From: Vulcanimicrobiota bacterium
GTDB lineage: Bacteria > Vulcanimicrobiota > Vulcanimicrobiia > Vulcanimicrobiales > Vulcanimicrobiaceae
Direction of reading: 5' to 3'
NCBI GenBank assembly: GCA_003155175.1
Contig: PMFP01000170.1
Location: 3,873-39,615 of the forward strand
DNA length: 35,743 nucleotides
Part shown: positions 8,801-16,245 of the stretch, one piece after another
Position numbering within the stretch: the stretch's first letter is position 1
How the letters are laid out: every line of letters begins with the position of its first letter
The notes under the pieces: model-generated
What the model was told of the DNA's origin: nothing
Databases searched by the model: none
What the model saw: the letters and a program-made list of their open reading frames with translations, nothing else
Translations under genes and position numbers: made by a program

Positions 8801-9561
8801 TAGCCCGGGCGCGTTCCCGTCTTGATGACTTGATTGATGAAGCCGGCGAGACCCTGCGCTTCGGCGTTGGACGGCGTTGCGCCGGTGTACACTTGCAGCT
8901 CGAGCTGGCCGAGCGACGACAGCGATCCCGACGCGTAGTTGTCGAAGCTTCGGTTCACCGGAACGCCGTCGAACTCAAAGCCGACCTGGTCCGAATCGCC
9001 GCCGCGGACGTGGATCGCCTGTCCGTACCCGGACTGGTTCGCCGGAACGTACGCCCCGGGGACGCTGGCCACGGCGGAGTATGCGCTGTTCAGGTTGCCG
9101 CCGCCGCCCAGGACGCTGGTTCGCGCCTGTTGTGCCGCGTTGATCGAATACAGATCCGAGGTCGTCCCCGGCCGCACGAGGTCGCCGGACGCGCGCGACG
9201 TGACGTTTGCGATCGTCTTGAGCGCCGGGCGCAATTGCAGCGACAGCGACTGCGGCGTGTCGGCAAAGACCGCGACGCCAGGCTGTGCGAGCGACTCGTA
9301 CCCCGTCTTCTCGACGGACACGGTGTATTCGTCGGGGGCGAGCGAGACGAAGCCGAAACGGCCTGCGGCGTCGGTTTGCGTAGTTTCGATCTGCGACGGA
9401 CTGGTCACCGTGACTTTCGCGCCGGCGACCGGCGTCGACGTTCCGGCTTGCGTGACGACGCCGGTGATGCTGCCGGTGGTGCCGGCGACCGCCGGAATCT
9501 GAAGGCCGGCGAAGGCGAGCGTGACGAGCGCGCACGTCGCGCGGCGGATCCATACGTTCAC
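5854..9561 (-). CDS. TonB-dependent outer-membrane receptor with N-terminal carboxypeptidase-regulatory-like domain (Oar-like)
   Basis: Protein of 1235 residues starting at GTG 9561. Residues 1-27 are a signal peptide ending AVA. Residues 30-112 are a CarboxypepD_reg-like beta-sandwich (GSITGVVTQAG, then DAAGRFGFVSLAPDEYTV). A plug domain covers about 135-248, with IHVRGGDSDQVGFEFDGVPVN and GLAGFINQVIKT. The remainder is a beta-barrel ending AYISMKVKI. The frame is open much further upstream, but GTG 9561 has AGGAGG 7 bases before it, starts a clean signal peptide and overlaps the stop of the preceding gene as GTGA. Such receptors import ligands using proton-motive force from TonB-ExbBD. The ligand is unknown. 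The barrel has about 18 cysteines, many as close pairs in predicted outer loops. Confidence 0.92.
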   Translation of the reverse strand: MNVWIRRATCALVTLAFAGLQIPAVAGTTGSITGVVTQAGTSTPVAGAKVTVTSPSQIETTQTDAAGRFGFVSLAPDEYTVSVEKTGYESLAQPGVAVFADTPQSLSLQLRPALKTIANVTSRASGDLVRPGTTSDLYSINAAQQARTSVLGGGGNLNSAYSAVASVPGAYVPANQSGYGQAIHVRGGDSDQVGFEFDGVPVNRSFDNYASGSLSSLGQLELQVYTGATPSNAEAQGLAGFINQVIKTGTRPGYGVGDLALGTPTFYHSFDVETGGATPDRLFSYYVGIGGFNQDHRYVAQDNGASVQNELGAPLDVCPAPPLAASAPPSCFTNGQANVGQAGAPGYILGPLQFASVNPAGIATRTTVLNFHIGIPHKHDGGRDDVQLLYDNDEIFTSYYSSAQDEGLNNFQGQTYGPGVLPYYTDSYQYHGPVGQFFAPGDGSQVGAYFFPSSPTQRVFNATIPITQRDTGYNGQAIVKVQYQKNFGSQAYFRVYGYTYYSNYIGTGPISSWQPITGYDSGDYELSSHTRGISASFNDQINAQNLLELQASYVTATSLRMNNTQMFNNADSFAVLVNPHDLTSGTCYTAPTTATGAAAPTSCNPGNWGISPATSATFLSLAANYTCNTTPGCNPATVNPNAASYTCGGVTCAFYTVENGAWAEYNAVKPVFTGYSITDQFKPNDKLNVDVGLRLDSYQFTGANTNYGAARNFWFAAFNGGTCFNTQTQQLQDKTQLGLIGPAGNQPCSSAGGPWVATNMQNVSGQQYTYNVLQPRVGATYVLNPETVLRASYGRYNEQPSAAYEQYNSLQQNLPADLAQFYSLGFTTPGHGVAPSISNNYDFSIEQRLKGTNWSYKLTPFYRQTQDQVENFYTNIKEGFISGLNAGKQTSEGFEFALQKGDFARNGIAGQLSFAYTNSYVNYAVLPNGTTILSPINGDIQTYNAFTSFCATHAKDARCGGGVAPVDPNTNAAIVAAPCYSAAGAPVSCTASGAVANPYWNAPVQPLLNPAANYIPYSTFPGGIGTGVNGFNYPYVATLILNYKHDKWAVTPSFQFQAGNRYGAPETMPGVDPLAGCSALGGSVAGDPRYRYGAAGGSPYDATTCAGQLNAIPNSYTGQFDGIGAFRQPAQFLGHLRIEYQVSNKLTVDLTLANLIQTCFGAQQTPFTYMLGSQICSYSSVGNGLTSPVGNVYNPHDNVQTYLRYPYEPNFGTYNDLAGSLNQPFNAYISMKVKI

Positions 9562-12500
9562 GGGGTATCCTCCTGGAGCCGGTTGGCGGTTAAGAACGAG
9601 CGATAGGCGGTCATGGCGCGGTCGAAGTCGTCGCGGATGGCGGCCGCCTCGCGCTCGTGGGGAGGCAGCGGGGGCCCTTGCGAGAGGGCGACGTCGCCGA
9701 GCAGGATGGTGATGCGTTCGCGCACGCGATCGGGCGCGTACATGTCGTCTTCTGAGTTGACGGGGTTGGAGGTGAACTGCGCATAGACGGCATCGAGGCC
9801 GGGCAGCTTCGACGTTGCGGCGTTCGCGCGCAGTCCGTCGAGGCGATTGAGAGCGACGTCGATCTGAGAGAGCTCGTCGTCGAGGGCGCGGACGAAATCG
9901 CGGCGCGCGACGTATTGCGCCTGCGTCCATTGCGCGCGCGGGTCGGGCCGCAGTTCGAGCGGCTGCTCGACCGCGCCGCCGTCTGCGTGCAGCCGGACGA
10001 CGTACGAGCCGGGGACGGCGGGCGGCGGCGCGGCCGAGCGATTCCAGGCACGCGCTTTCTCCCACGGTACGGGTCCGCGTTCCGAGAGATCCCACGCCAC
10101 GCGGTTGATGCCCGGCGCGTTCGTGCCGTCGAAACGGTTCACCTGACGGCCGTTCGCATCGAGAATCTCAACGTACGGCGGCGCGTTCGACGAGCGCGGC
10201 AGGTAGTACGATATCGGCGCGCCGGCGATGGGATCCGCGCCGGCGAACGCCCCTGCCGGCGCGCAGCACTCGGTGTCGCCCATCCCGTATTGGTCCGCCC
10301 ACCACAGATACCACGCTCTTGCCGGAGGCGGCGGGAAGAGCGCCGCGGCGCCGCCTGCAACGGCCTTCGAGAGCTGCTGAACGGGCGTCAAGTCGTCGAG
10401 GATCCAGATGCCGCGGCCGTGCGTTCCCGCGATGAGGTCGTTGGCGCGAGGCTGCACGCGCAGATCGTGGATCGAGACCGACGGCATACCGAGGCGGAAA
10501 CTCTGCCAGTGCGCGCCGCGATCGAAGCTGATCCACGCCCCTTGTTCGAGGCCCGCGTACAGGACGTCGGGATTGCGCGGGTCTTCCCTGACGACGTGCG
10601 CCGGCTGGTCCGCCGGGAGGCCCGCCGTGACGAGCGTCCAGCTCGCGCCGCCGTCGCTGGTCGCGAAGATGTACGGCGCACGATCGCCGGACGCGTGGCG
10701 GTTCACGACGGCATAGGCGCGATCGGCGCTCGTGCGCGAAGGCTCGACGCACTCCACGCGTCCCCATTGCGCGACGCCGGCCGGCGTCACGTTCTGCCAG
10801 TGCGCGCCGCCGTCCACCGTGCGCTGTACGAGTCCGTCGTCGGTTCCGGCCCAGATCGTCTTTGGATCGATCGGCGAGGGCGCGATGTCCAGGAGCGTGT
10901 CGTAGAATTCCGCGCCCGAAACGTCGGTGTTGATCGGACCGCCGGCGACCTGCTGCTTGGTGGGATCGTTGCGCGTGAGATCGGGACTGATGACCGTCCA
11001 CGTACGGCCCCGGTCGTTCGTGCGGAAGACGACGTTGGCGCCGAAATACGCGACGCCCGGATCCAGCGCCGAGAACGCGATCGGCGCCTCCCAGTTGAAG
11101 CGGTAGGCTCTTCCCGCCAGCGGCGCGCCGTTGGTATCGGTGACGTCGGGCGTGACGTCGTAGTTCTGGCGCGACTGCAGATCGAAGATGCCGAGCTGTC
11201 CGGTCAGTTCGTTGATGCCCACGTTCCAGACCGAATCCGGGTTGCCGGGCTCGGGCCAAACCCAGACGCCGTCGGCGTCGTTGGCGACGTCGCGCCAGTC
11301 GCGTTGCGTGATCCCCAGCGGACTGAGCGAACGCGACGGCCCGCAATACGAGTCGTCGTCTTGCATCGCCGCGCAGACGTCGTACGGATCGCGATCGTCG
11401 TAGCCCACGTGATAGATTTGCGCGAGATCGACGTTAAAGCGCCAGTCCCACGTCTTGCCGCCGTCGATCGAAATCGGCGCTCCGCCGTCGTTGGCTTCGA
11501 TGATGCGCCGTCCGTCCCGCGAAATCCAGAAACCGTGATGGTCCTGATGCACCGCATCGGCGACGTCCTCGAAGGTCGCCCCGCCGTCGCGCGTCTCGAG
11601 CAGATTCTCGGACGCGAAGAAAACGCGATCGGCGTTGGACGGGTCGACGGCAAGGCGGCTCATGTAGAACGGACGCTGATCGATCAGCGTGTCTTTCGAG
11701 AGCAGCTTCCAGGAGTTGCCCCCGTCGTCGCTGCGCCAAATGAATCCCGCGCGCGACTGGATGTCGGCGTAAACGCGCTGCGGCCGGCTGGGTGCGACCG
11801 CGATGCCGATGCGCCCGAGCGGTCCCGGCGGCAAGCCGCGTCCCGCGAGCCGGCGCCACGTGCGCCCGCCGTCGGTGGATTTATAGATGCCGTCGGCCGC
11901 GCCGCCGCTGGCAAAACTCCAGGGCTCGCGGCGAAATTGCCACACGCCCGCATACACCACGTTCGGGTGCGCGGGGTCGTAGTCCATGTCGGAGATGCCG
12001 CTCGCGGGACCCGCATAGAGCGTCTTGGTCCAAGTCCGGCCGCCGTCCGTCGTCCGGTACACGCCGCGCGCCGCTGTGTCGACGAACGGATTTCCGAGCG
12101 CGCCGGCCAGCGCAACGTTCGGATCGCGCGGATCCACCACTATCTTGGAAATCGCGTACGTGTCGCTAAGACCGCGATGCGTCCAGGTCGCGCCGCCGTC
12201 GCGCGTCACCCAGATGCCGTCGCCGTAGGATGCGTCGTTGCGCGGCGCGGCTTCGCCGGTTCCGGCCCACACCACGTCCTTGTTCGATGGCGCGATCGCT
12301 ACGGCGCCGATCGCGCCGGCGGCTTCGCGCGGCCAGACGGCGCGCCACGTGAGTCCGGCATTAGTCGTCTTGAAAACGCCGCCGCCGGCCGAACCAAAGT
12401 AATACAGGTACGGATCGAGGTTCGACCCGCTCACCGCGGCGGTCCGTCCGCCGGCGACGGCCGGTCCCACGTCGCGCCACGCAAACGCGCCCAGCGCGTT

Positions 12501-12584
12501 CTCCATGTCTTGCATCGCGCCGGCCGGACGCGGCAGCGCGCAACAGGTGGCCGCCACGGCAACGGCGGCCAGACGAAGCCGCAA
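9558..12584 (-). CDS. secreted VPS10/sortilin-like BNR (Asp-box) beta-propeller protein, GH74-like
   Basis: Protein of 1008 residues with a signal peptide over residues 1-23 (MRLRLAAVAVAATCC...AGA). About eleven Asp-box repeats can be read, among them TTNAGLTW, TRDGGATW, TTDGGRTW, STDGGRTW, SDDGGNSW, SIDGGKTW and TVDGGAHW. This is the hallmark of BNR/VPS10 propellers related to sialidases and GH74 glycosidases. After the propeller comes a beta-sandwich-like segment (PGSYVVRLHADGG) and a helical tail. The only start that keeps the signal peptide is TTG 12584, 3 bases after the oxygenase stop; the Shine-Dalgarno is weak, so the start is slightly uncertain. The stop overlaps the receptor GTG by 4 bases, indicating translational coupling. 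Glycosidase or ligand-binding activity cannot be chosen from sequence. Confidence 0.88.
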   Translation of the reverse strand: MRLRLAAVAVAATCCALPRPAGAMQDMENALGAFAWRDVGPAVAGGRTAAVSGSNLDPYLYYFGSAGGGVFKTTNAGLTWRAVWPREAAGAIGAVAIAPSNKDVVWAGTGEAAPRNDASYGDGIWVTRDGGATWTHRGLSDTYAISKIVVDPRDPNVALAGALGNPFVDTAARGVYRTTDGGRTWTKTLYAGPASGISDMDYDPAHPNVVYAGVWQFRREPWSFASGGAADGIYKSTDGGRTWRRLAGRGLPPGPLGRIGIAVAPSRPQRVYADIQSRAGFIWRSDDGGNSWKLLSKDTLIDQRPFYMSRLAVDPSNADRVFFASENLLETRDGGATFEDVADAVHQDHHGFWISRDGRRIIEANDGGAPISIDGGKTWDWRFNVDLAQIYHVGYDDRDPYDVCAAMQDDDSYCGPSRSLSPLGITQRDWRDVANDADGVWVWPEPGNPDSVWNVGINELTGQLGIFDLQSRQNYDVTPDVTDTNGAPLAGRAYRFNWEAPIAFSALDPGVAYFGANVVFRTNDRGRTWTVISPDLTRNDPTKQQVAGGPINTDVSGAEFYDTLLDIAPSPIDPKTIWAGTDDGLVQRTVDGGAHWQNVTPAGVAQWGRVECVEPSRTSADRAYAVVNRHASGDRAPYIFATSDGGASWTLVTAGLPADQPAHVVREDPRNPDVLYAGLEQGAWISFDRGAHWQSFRLGMPSVSIHDLRVQPRANDLIAGTHGRGIWILDDLTPVQQLSKAVAGGAAALFPPPPARAWYLWWADQYGMGDTECCAPAGAFAGADPIAGAPISYYLPRSSNAPPYVEILDANGRQVNRFDGTNAPGINRVAWDLSERGPVPWEKARAWNRSAAPPPAVPGSYVVRLHADGGAVEQPLELRPDPRAQWTQAQYVARRDFVRALDDELSQIDVALNRLDGLRANAATSKLPGLDAVYAQFTSNPVNSEDDMYAPDRVRERITILLGDVALSQGPPLPPHEREAAAIRDDFDRAMTAYRSFLTANRLQEDTP
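9569..9574 (-). promoter_or_regulatory. Shine-Dalgarno site of the TonB-dependent receptor
   Basis: The minus strand reads AGGAGG 7 bases before GTG 9561. It lies inside the end of the preceding propeller gene and decides the receptor start over upstream in-frame codons. Confidence 0.75.
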
Positions 12585-12587
12585 GCG

Positions 12588-13703
12588 CTAGTTCTCTTCG
12601 ATGGCCGTCAGGTAGTGCGCGTCGAACGCGCCGAGCAGTCCCTCGGCGTTCGCGTAGGGTCCGGGTTCGTACGCGCGCGAGGCCAGGCCGAGCTGCGTCA
12701 GCTCGCTGACCTTCCAATCTTGGCGGTTCGTGAGATCCCAGAAATCGACGGCGTCGCTCGGGTCGAAGCCGGGCCGTGCCATCGTCGCCGGATCGAAGAG
12801 CCACGAACACACGACCTTCGTGCGGTCCGGCGAGATCGGCTCCATGGTGTGGGTCATCACGTAATCGGGATGCAGGCTCAGGAGCAGCGACGGAAAGATC
12901 GTGTAGTAGTAGATGCGATTAAGGTTGTCGCCGTGGACGTTGCCGACGGGCGGCCGCTGAGATTTTCCGTTCGTCGTCAAGCTGCCGCCGGGATGGCGCA
13001 GTTCGGAGTATCCTCCGAGAAACGGTCCCGTCGCCAGGTCGTTGCGCCCGCTGTCCGACGGCGAGAGCTTGTCGAGCTGCGGATGCACCAGCGGACAGTG
13101 ATAGCATTCGGAATAGTTCAGGAAGACGAGCTTCCAGTTGCAGGCCAGGTCGTACTCGATCGAACGCGCGGTGCGAAGGCTCGCGACGTTCCAATCCGCG
13201 AAACGTCCGATCAGCGGCGCGAACGCGTGCTCGAACGGCTCGGGCTGCGCGGAGAGATTGACGAAAATGAAGCCCTCCCAGCACGCCGTCGCCGCCTGGT
13301 GCAGCGGATAGTCTTTGCGATCGAAATCCGGAATCTCGTTCATGTTGCGCGCCGCCGTCAACGTTCCGTCCAGTGCGTACGTCCACGCGTGATATGGGCA
13401 CTGGATGGATCCGGTGAAGCGGCCTTGGCTCTGCGTGCACATCCGCGTTCCGCGATGGCGGCAGACGTTGTAGTGCGCGCGAACGTCGCCGTTTGCGTCG
13501 CGCGTCACGATAAGACTCTCGCCCGCGACCTCGGAGAGAAAGAAGTCGCCCGGGCGCTCCACGCGCTCGACGCGTCCGACGCACAGCCAGTCGCGCCCGA
13601 AAATGCGCTCGCGCTCGCGGTCGAACACCGTGGAATCCCGGTAATAGGTCGCAGGCAGCGTCATCGCGTTCGCGCGGATGCTCGGCTTGGCAAAAGTCGT
13701 CAT
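12588..13703 (-). CDS. Rieske non-haem iron oxygenase, alpha subunit, carnitine/glycine-betaine oxygenase type
   Basis: Protein of 371 residues. The Rieske [2Fe-2S] ligands are Cys81, His83, Cys102 and His105 (CRHRG and CPYH). The mononuclear iron site is ECYHCPLVH, giving His202 and His207, with Asp323 in FWDLTNRQDW as probable third ligand. The residue three before His202 is Glu199 where most ring-hydroxylating dioxygenases have Asp; a bridging glutamate is known in CntA-type oxygenases acting on quaternary amines. Size and the C-terminal layout also match GbcA/CntA rather than naphthalene-dioxygenase types. It needs a reductase, and none is encoded nearby. A purine-rich AGAGGG precedes ATG 13703. 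It is the first gene of the packed cluster. The substrate assignment is inference. Confidence 0.88.
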   Translation of the reverse strand: MTTFAKPSIRANAMTLPATYYRDSTVFDRERERIFGRDWLCVGRVERVERPGDFFLSEVAGESLIVTRDANGDVRAHYNVCRHRGTRMCTQSQGRFTGSIQCPYHAWTYALDGTLTAARNMNEIPDFDRKDYPLHQAATACWEGFIFVNLSAQPEPFEHAFAPLIGRFADWNVASLRTARSIEYDLACNWKLVFLNYSECYHCPLVHPQLDKLSPSDSGRNDLATGPFLGGYSELRHPGGSLTTNGKSQRPPVGNVHGDNLNRIYYYTIFPSLLLSLHPDYVMTHTMEPISPDRTKVVCSWLFDPATMARPGFDPSDAVDFWDLTNRQDWKVSELTQLGLASRAYEPGPYANAEGLLGAFDAHYLTAIEEN

Positions 13704-13740
13704 GAGCGAGGCCCTCTACGGCTGGGTGGAATCCTTCGCC

Positions 13741-13770
13741 GGGGCTTCGATTCTCTTAGTTAATAGCCCC
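13741..13770 (-). repeat. Inverted repeat between the EAL and oxygenase genes
   Basis: GGGGCT (13741-13746) pairs with AGCCCC (13765-13770) across an 18-base spacer that contains the EAL-gene stop codon. The stem is short and no T-run follows, so it is at most a weak attenuator between the two genes. The rest of the 56-base gap shows no clear promoter. Confidence 0.35.
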
Positions 13771-16075
13771 CTGCAAAGCCCGGTTTATTCGTCGGAAACT
13801 GCGGAAGACCACCAAAACGTTCATCAGGGGGCGCCCCTTGCCGAACGTTGTCGGTGTTGTGGGCTTCCAGGCTTCGAGCCACGACGGATTGGAACTCTTG
13901 GGCCGGGGTCGGCAGGCCCAAATGGAAGCCCTGGACGAGTTGGCACCCGCCATCCAGGAGAAAGCGCAGCTGGCCGGCGTTCTCGATGCCCTCGGCCAGG
14001 GAAGTCGTGCCCAGGTCGTGGGCCATCCCAAGCAGCGAGGTCACAACGCCCCCGGAACGGTCGTCGCCGATGCCTTGCACGAACGATTGGTCGATCTTTA
14101 AGATGTTGAACTCGAAGTCGCGCAGCCGGAGAAAAGACGACTGCCCCGTTCCGAAGTCGTCGATCGCGACCGAGATGTTTCGCTCTCGTAGACGCATCGC
14201 GGCGGCGATGATCTCATCCTCGCCGCGGGCGATCATGCGCTCGGTTATCTCAACGACGATCCGGTCCGGCTCGAGCCCGTAGCGCGCCATGGTTGCCTGC
14301 AGGGCTGCTGGGAACCCCGGGTTGAGCAGCTGGCGGGCAAAGACGTTGACGTAGATGACCATGTCGAGCCCGAGGGCGCGCCATTGCGCTTGACTACGGC
14401 ACACGCGTTCGAACGTCCAAGAGCCGACTTGCTCGGCTAGGCTCATGGAGTCGAGCAGATCCAGGAACGCCGCCGGGGTGAGCAGGCCCCGCTTGGGATG
14501 GTTCCAGCGCAGCAGCGCCTCGGCGCCGACGATGCGCCCTTCACGCGCTGGATTGCCGTTCGAGACCGACGGGCCGCTGAAAATCGGCTGGAAGAACATA
14601 TCGAACTGCTCTTCAAGAAACGCCGTGTGCAACTGGCTGGCCAGCGAGATCATCGGCTCGCGGTTCTTGTCGCCGACGTAGAAGTGAACGTCCGCCGTTC
14701 GCGCGCGCGCGCGGTCGAGCGCTTCGGCCGCATGCAGGATGAGGTGGGTCGGATCCTCGCCCGCCTCGCAGGTGGCCGCACCGATGGAAAACGCGGCATA
14801 GATGTGCGTGTCGCCGGCCAAGATCGGATTTTCAAAAGCCGCGCGAATCTTCTCGGCGACGAGCTCGACCGAGCGAACGTCGTTGCCTTGCATCACGATG
14901 CCGAATCCGCGGTCGCTGGTGTGCGCGAGGTAGAGCCGCCGCATTGGGATTGAGCGAAGGCGGTCGGATATGCCGCGCACGAACTCGTCGATCGCGTTTC
15001 GGGGAAGACCCTCGCTCAGCATCAGCATATTGTCGATGTTGAAGAGCATCAGCGTCAGCGGCCCCGTCGCGGCCGTGGCCGGGTCTCGCAACCACGCGTC
15101 GAGCGCTTGCGGATTTGGAAGGCCGGTGATGTTGTCGTGCCGCGCGCGCTCGATCGCGGTGCTCTCTTCGCGCCAGCGCTGCGACGTGAGCGTGCCGAGC
15201 GTCAGCGCGGTGAGGGCGGACGCGGCGACGTAACTTTGAAAGAGCAGCGCTTCGGCTGCCGTCATGTGATACCACAGGCCGAAGGCGACGATGGTGAGGT
15301 CCGCGCAGATGATGCCGATCGCCGCCATGCGCAGGCCTCCGCGCACGGCGAGCCATACGAGCGGCAAGAAGAGGAAGTAATACACCAGCGCGCCGGAGCC
15401 GCTCTCGAGCCAGCGGTATCCGATGATGGCAGAGGCCACCAGCAGCGCCAAAACGACGCCGAGCTCGTATAAGCGGACCTTGCGTCCGGGCGGCTCGGGC
15501 GGCGGCACCAGCGACGGAACCATCGCCGGCGTGAGGAAGGCCGCGAGGATCGGTACCAAGGTGAGGAAGCCGACCAGATCGCCGGTCACCCAGGTCATCA
15601 CTTGGGTGTAGAAGTCCGAGCCGGGCGTCGCTCCGGACGCAACCAGCAGGGCTACGCTCGAAAACCCGGCGGCGACGGCCGCGCCGGTCGTGACCGCCAG
15701 GTACAGCATCAGATCGCGAAACTCGAGGAACGGAACGCGAACGTGGAGCCCGCGTCGCAGCAAGACCGCGGCGAAACCGTAGATCAGCGCCTGCTGCGTC
15801 CCGAGCGCGATGAGGACCTGATACGTCATGGGCGCGTCGTGGCCCAGGAAGAAGCCTCGCAGTAACGCCGCCAAGATCGCGAGCGGCGCATAACGCGGGC
15901 CGAACGTGTAGATCAGATAGAACGTGAGCGCCGCACCGAGGGACCAGGGGCTCGACGACGCGCTTCCGGTATAGCGGGAGGAGAGCGCGTCCAGCGCCAG
16001 CCAGGCCAGGCAGTAGACGACCGCGATGGCCGTCGCTCTGACGATCCTGGGTGCGCTTGTACGAAGAGTCGACAA
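13760..16075 (-). CDS. MASE1 - degenerate GGDEF - EAL membrane protein (probable c-di-GMP phosphodiesterase)
   Basis: Protein of 771 residues. Residues 15-295 are a multi-helix MASE1-like membrane sensor. Residues 312-468 are a GGDEF-fold domain (HDNITGLPN at its start) in which the GGDEF signature is replaced by SDRGFG at 387-392, so cyclase activity is unlikely. Residues 475-725 are an EAL domain with the key motifs kept: EALLRW (519-524), EITER, DDFGTG (639-644), LKID (659-662) and LAEGIEN. It should therefore hydrolyse c-di-GMP in response to a membrane signal, possibly with the GGDEF domain as a GTP-sensing switch. The start is TTG 16075 with GAGAGG 8 bases upstream. The oxygenase gene begins 56 bases after its stop, so it may belong to the same transcript. 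Confidence 0.9.
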   Translation of the reverse strand: MSTLRTSAPRIVRATAIAVVYCLAWLALDALSSRYTGSASSSPWSLGAALTFYLIYTFGPRYAPLAILAALLRGFFLGHDAPMTYQVLIALGTQQALIYGFAAVLLRRGLHVRVPFLEFRDLMLYLAVTTGAAVAAGFSSVALLVASGATPGSDFYTQVMTWVTGDLVGFLTLVPILAAFLTPAMVPSLVPPPEPPGRKVRLYELGVVLALLVASAIIGYRWLESGSGALVYYFLFLPLVWLAVRGGLRMAAIGIICADLTIVAFGLWYHMTAAEALLFQSYVAASALTALTLGTLTSQRWREESTAIERARHDNITGLPNPQALDAWLRDPATAATGPLTLMLFNIDNMLMLSEGLPRNAIDEFVRGISDRLRSIPMRRLYLAHTSDRGFGIVMQGNDVRSVELVAEKIRAAFENPILAGDTHIYAAFSIGAATCEAGEDPTHLILHAAEALDRARARTADVHFYVGDKNREPMISLASQLHTAFLEEQFDMFFQPIFSGPSVSNGNPAREGRIVGAEALLRWNHPKRGLLTPAAFLDLLDSMSLAEQVGSWTFERVCRSQAQWRALGLDMVIYVNVFARQLLNPGFPAALQATMARYGLEPDRIVVEITERMIARGEDEIIAAAMRLRERNISVAIDDFGTGQSSFLRLRDFEFNILKIDQSFVQGIGDDRSGGVVTSLLGMAHDLGTTSLAEGIENAGQLRFLLDGGCQLVQGFHLGLPTPAQEFQSVVARSLEAHNTDNVRQGAPPDERFGGLPQFPTNKPGFAGGY

Positions 16076-16202
16076 ACGGTATGCCTCTCGTGGGTTAGGC
16101 GTTAGCCTATCCTTTTAGTGAGGCGACGAGAGCGTGCCTGCGGGAGCGGCACCCCGGTCTGCAAGCACTCCGTAAAGGTCGCTTGCCCGTTTCTTAATGT
16201 AA

Positions 16203-16226
16203 AGGACCCCGGACGACCGGGGTCCT
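16203..16226 (-). terminator. Rho-independent terminator of the lipoprotein gene
   Basis: A perfect 10-bp stem (16203-16212 with 16217-16226; AGGACCCCGG/CCGGGGTCCT) closes a 4-base loop, about 20 bases after the lipoprotein stop. On the minus strand it is followed by TTACATT, a modest T-rich tail. No T-run follows on the plus strand, so it belongs to the minus-strand gene. The remaining 16076-16202 holds the ribosome site of the EAL gene and no recognised riboswitch. Confidence 0.7.
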
Positions 16227-16245
16227 GGAGGCTTGGACCTGCGAC

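Noticed and set aside
6157..9606. Two long plus-strand open frames opposite the TonB receptor
   Set aside because: The translations are Arg/Val/Gly-rich with no recognisable motif, and the receptor on the other strand is unambiguous.
9915..13763. Very long plus-strand open frame of 1282 codons
   Set aside because: It lies antisense to the propeller and oxygenase genes, whose frames show clear families. Its translation is Arg/Val/Ala-rich without domains, as expected from GC-rich codon bias.
16076..16202. Possible c-di-GMP riboswitch upstream of the EAL gene
   Set aside because: The minus strand lacks the GEMM core sequences and paired arms; only a small TAGGC/GCCTA hairpin is present.
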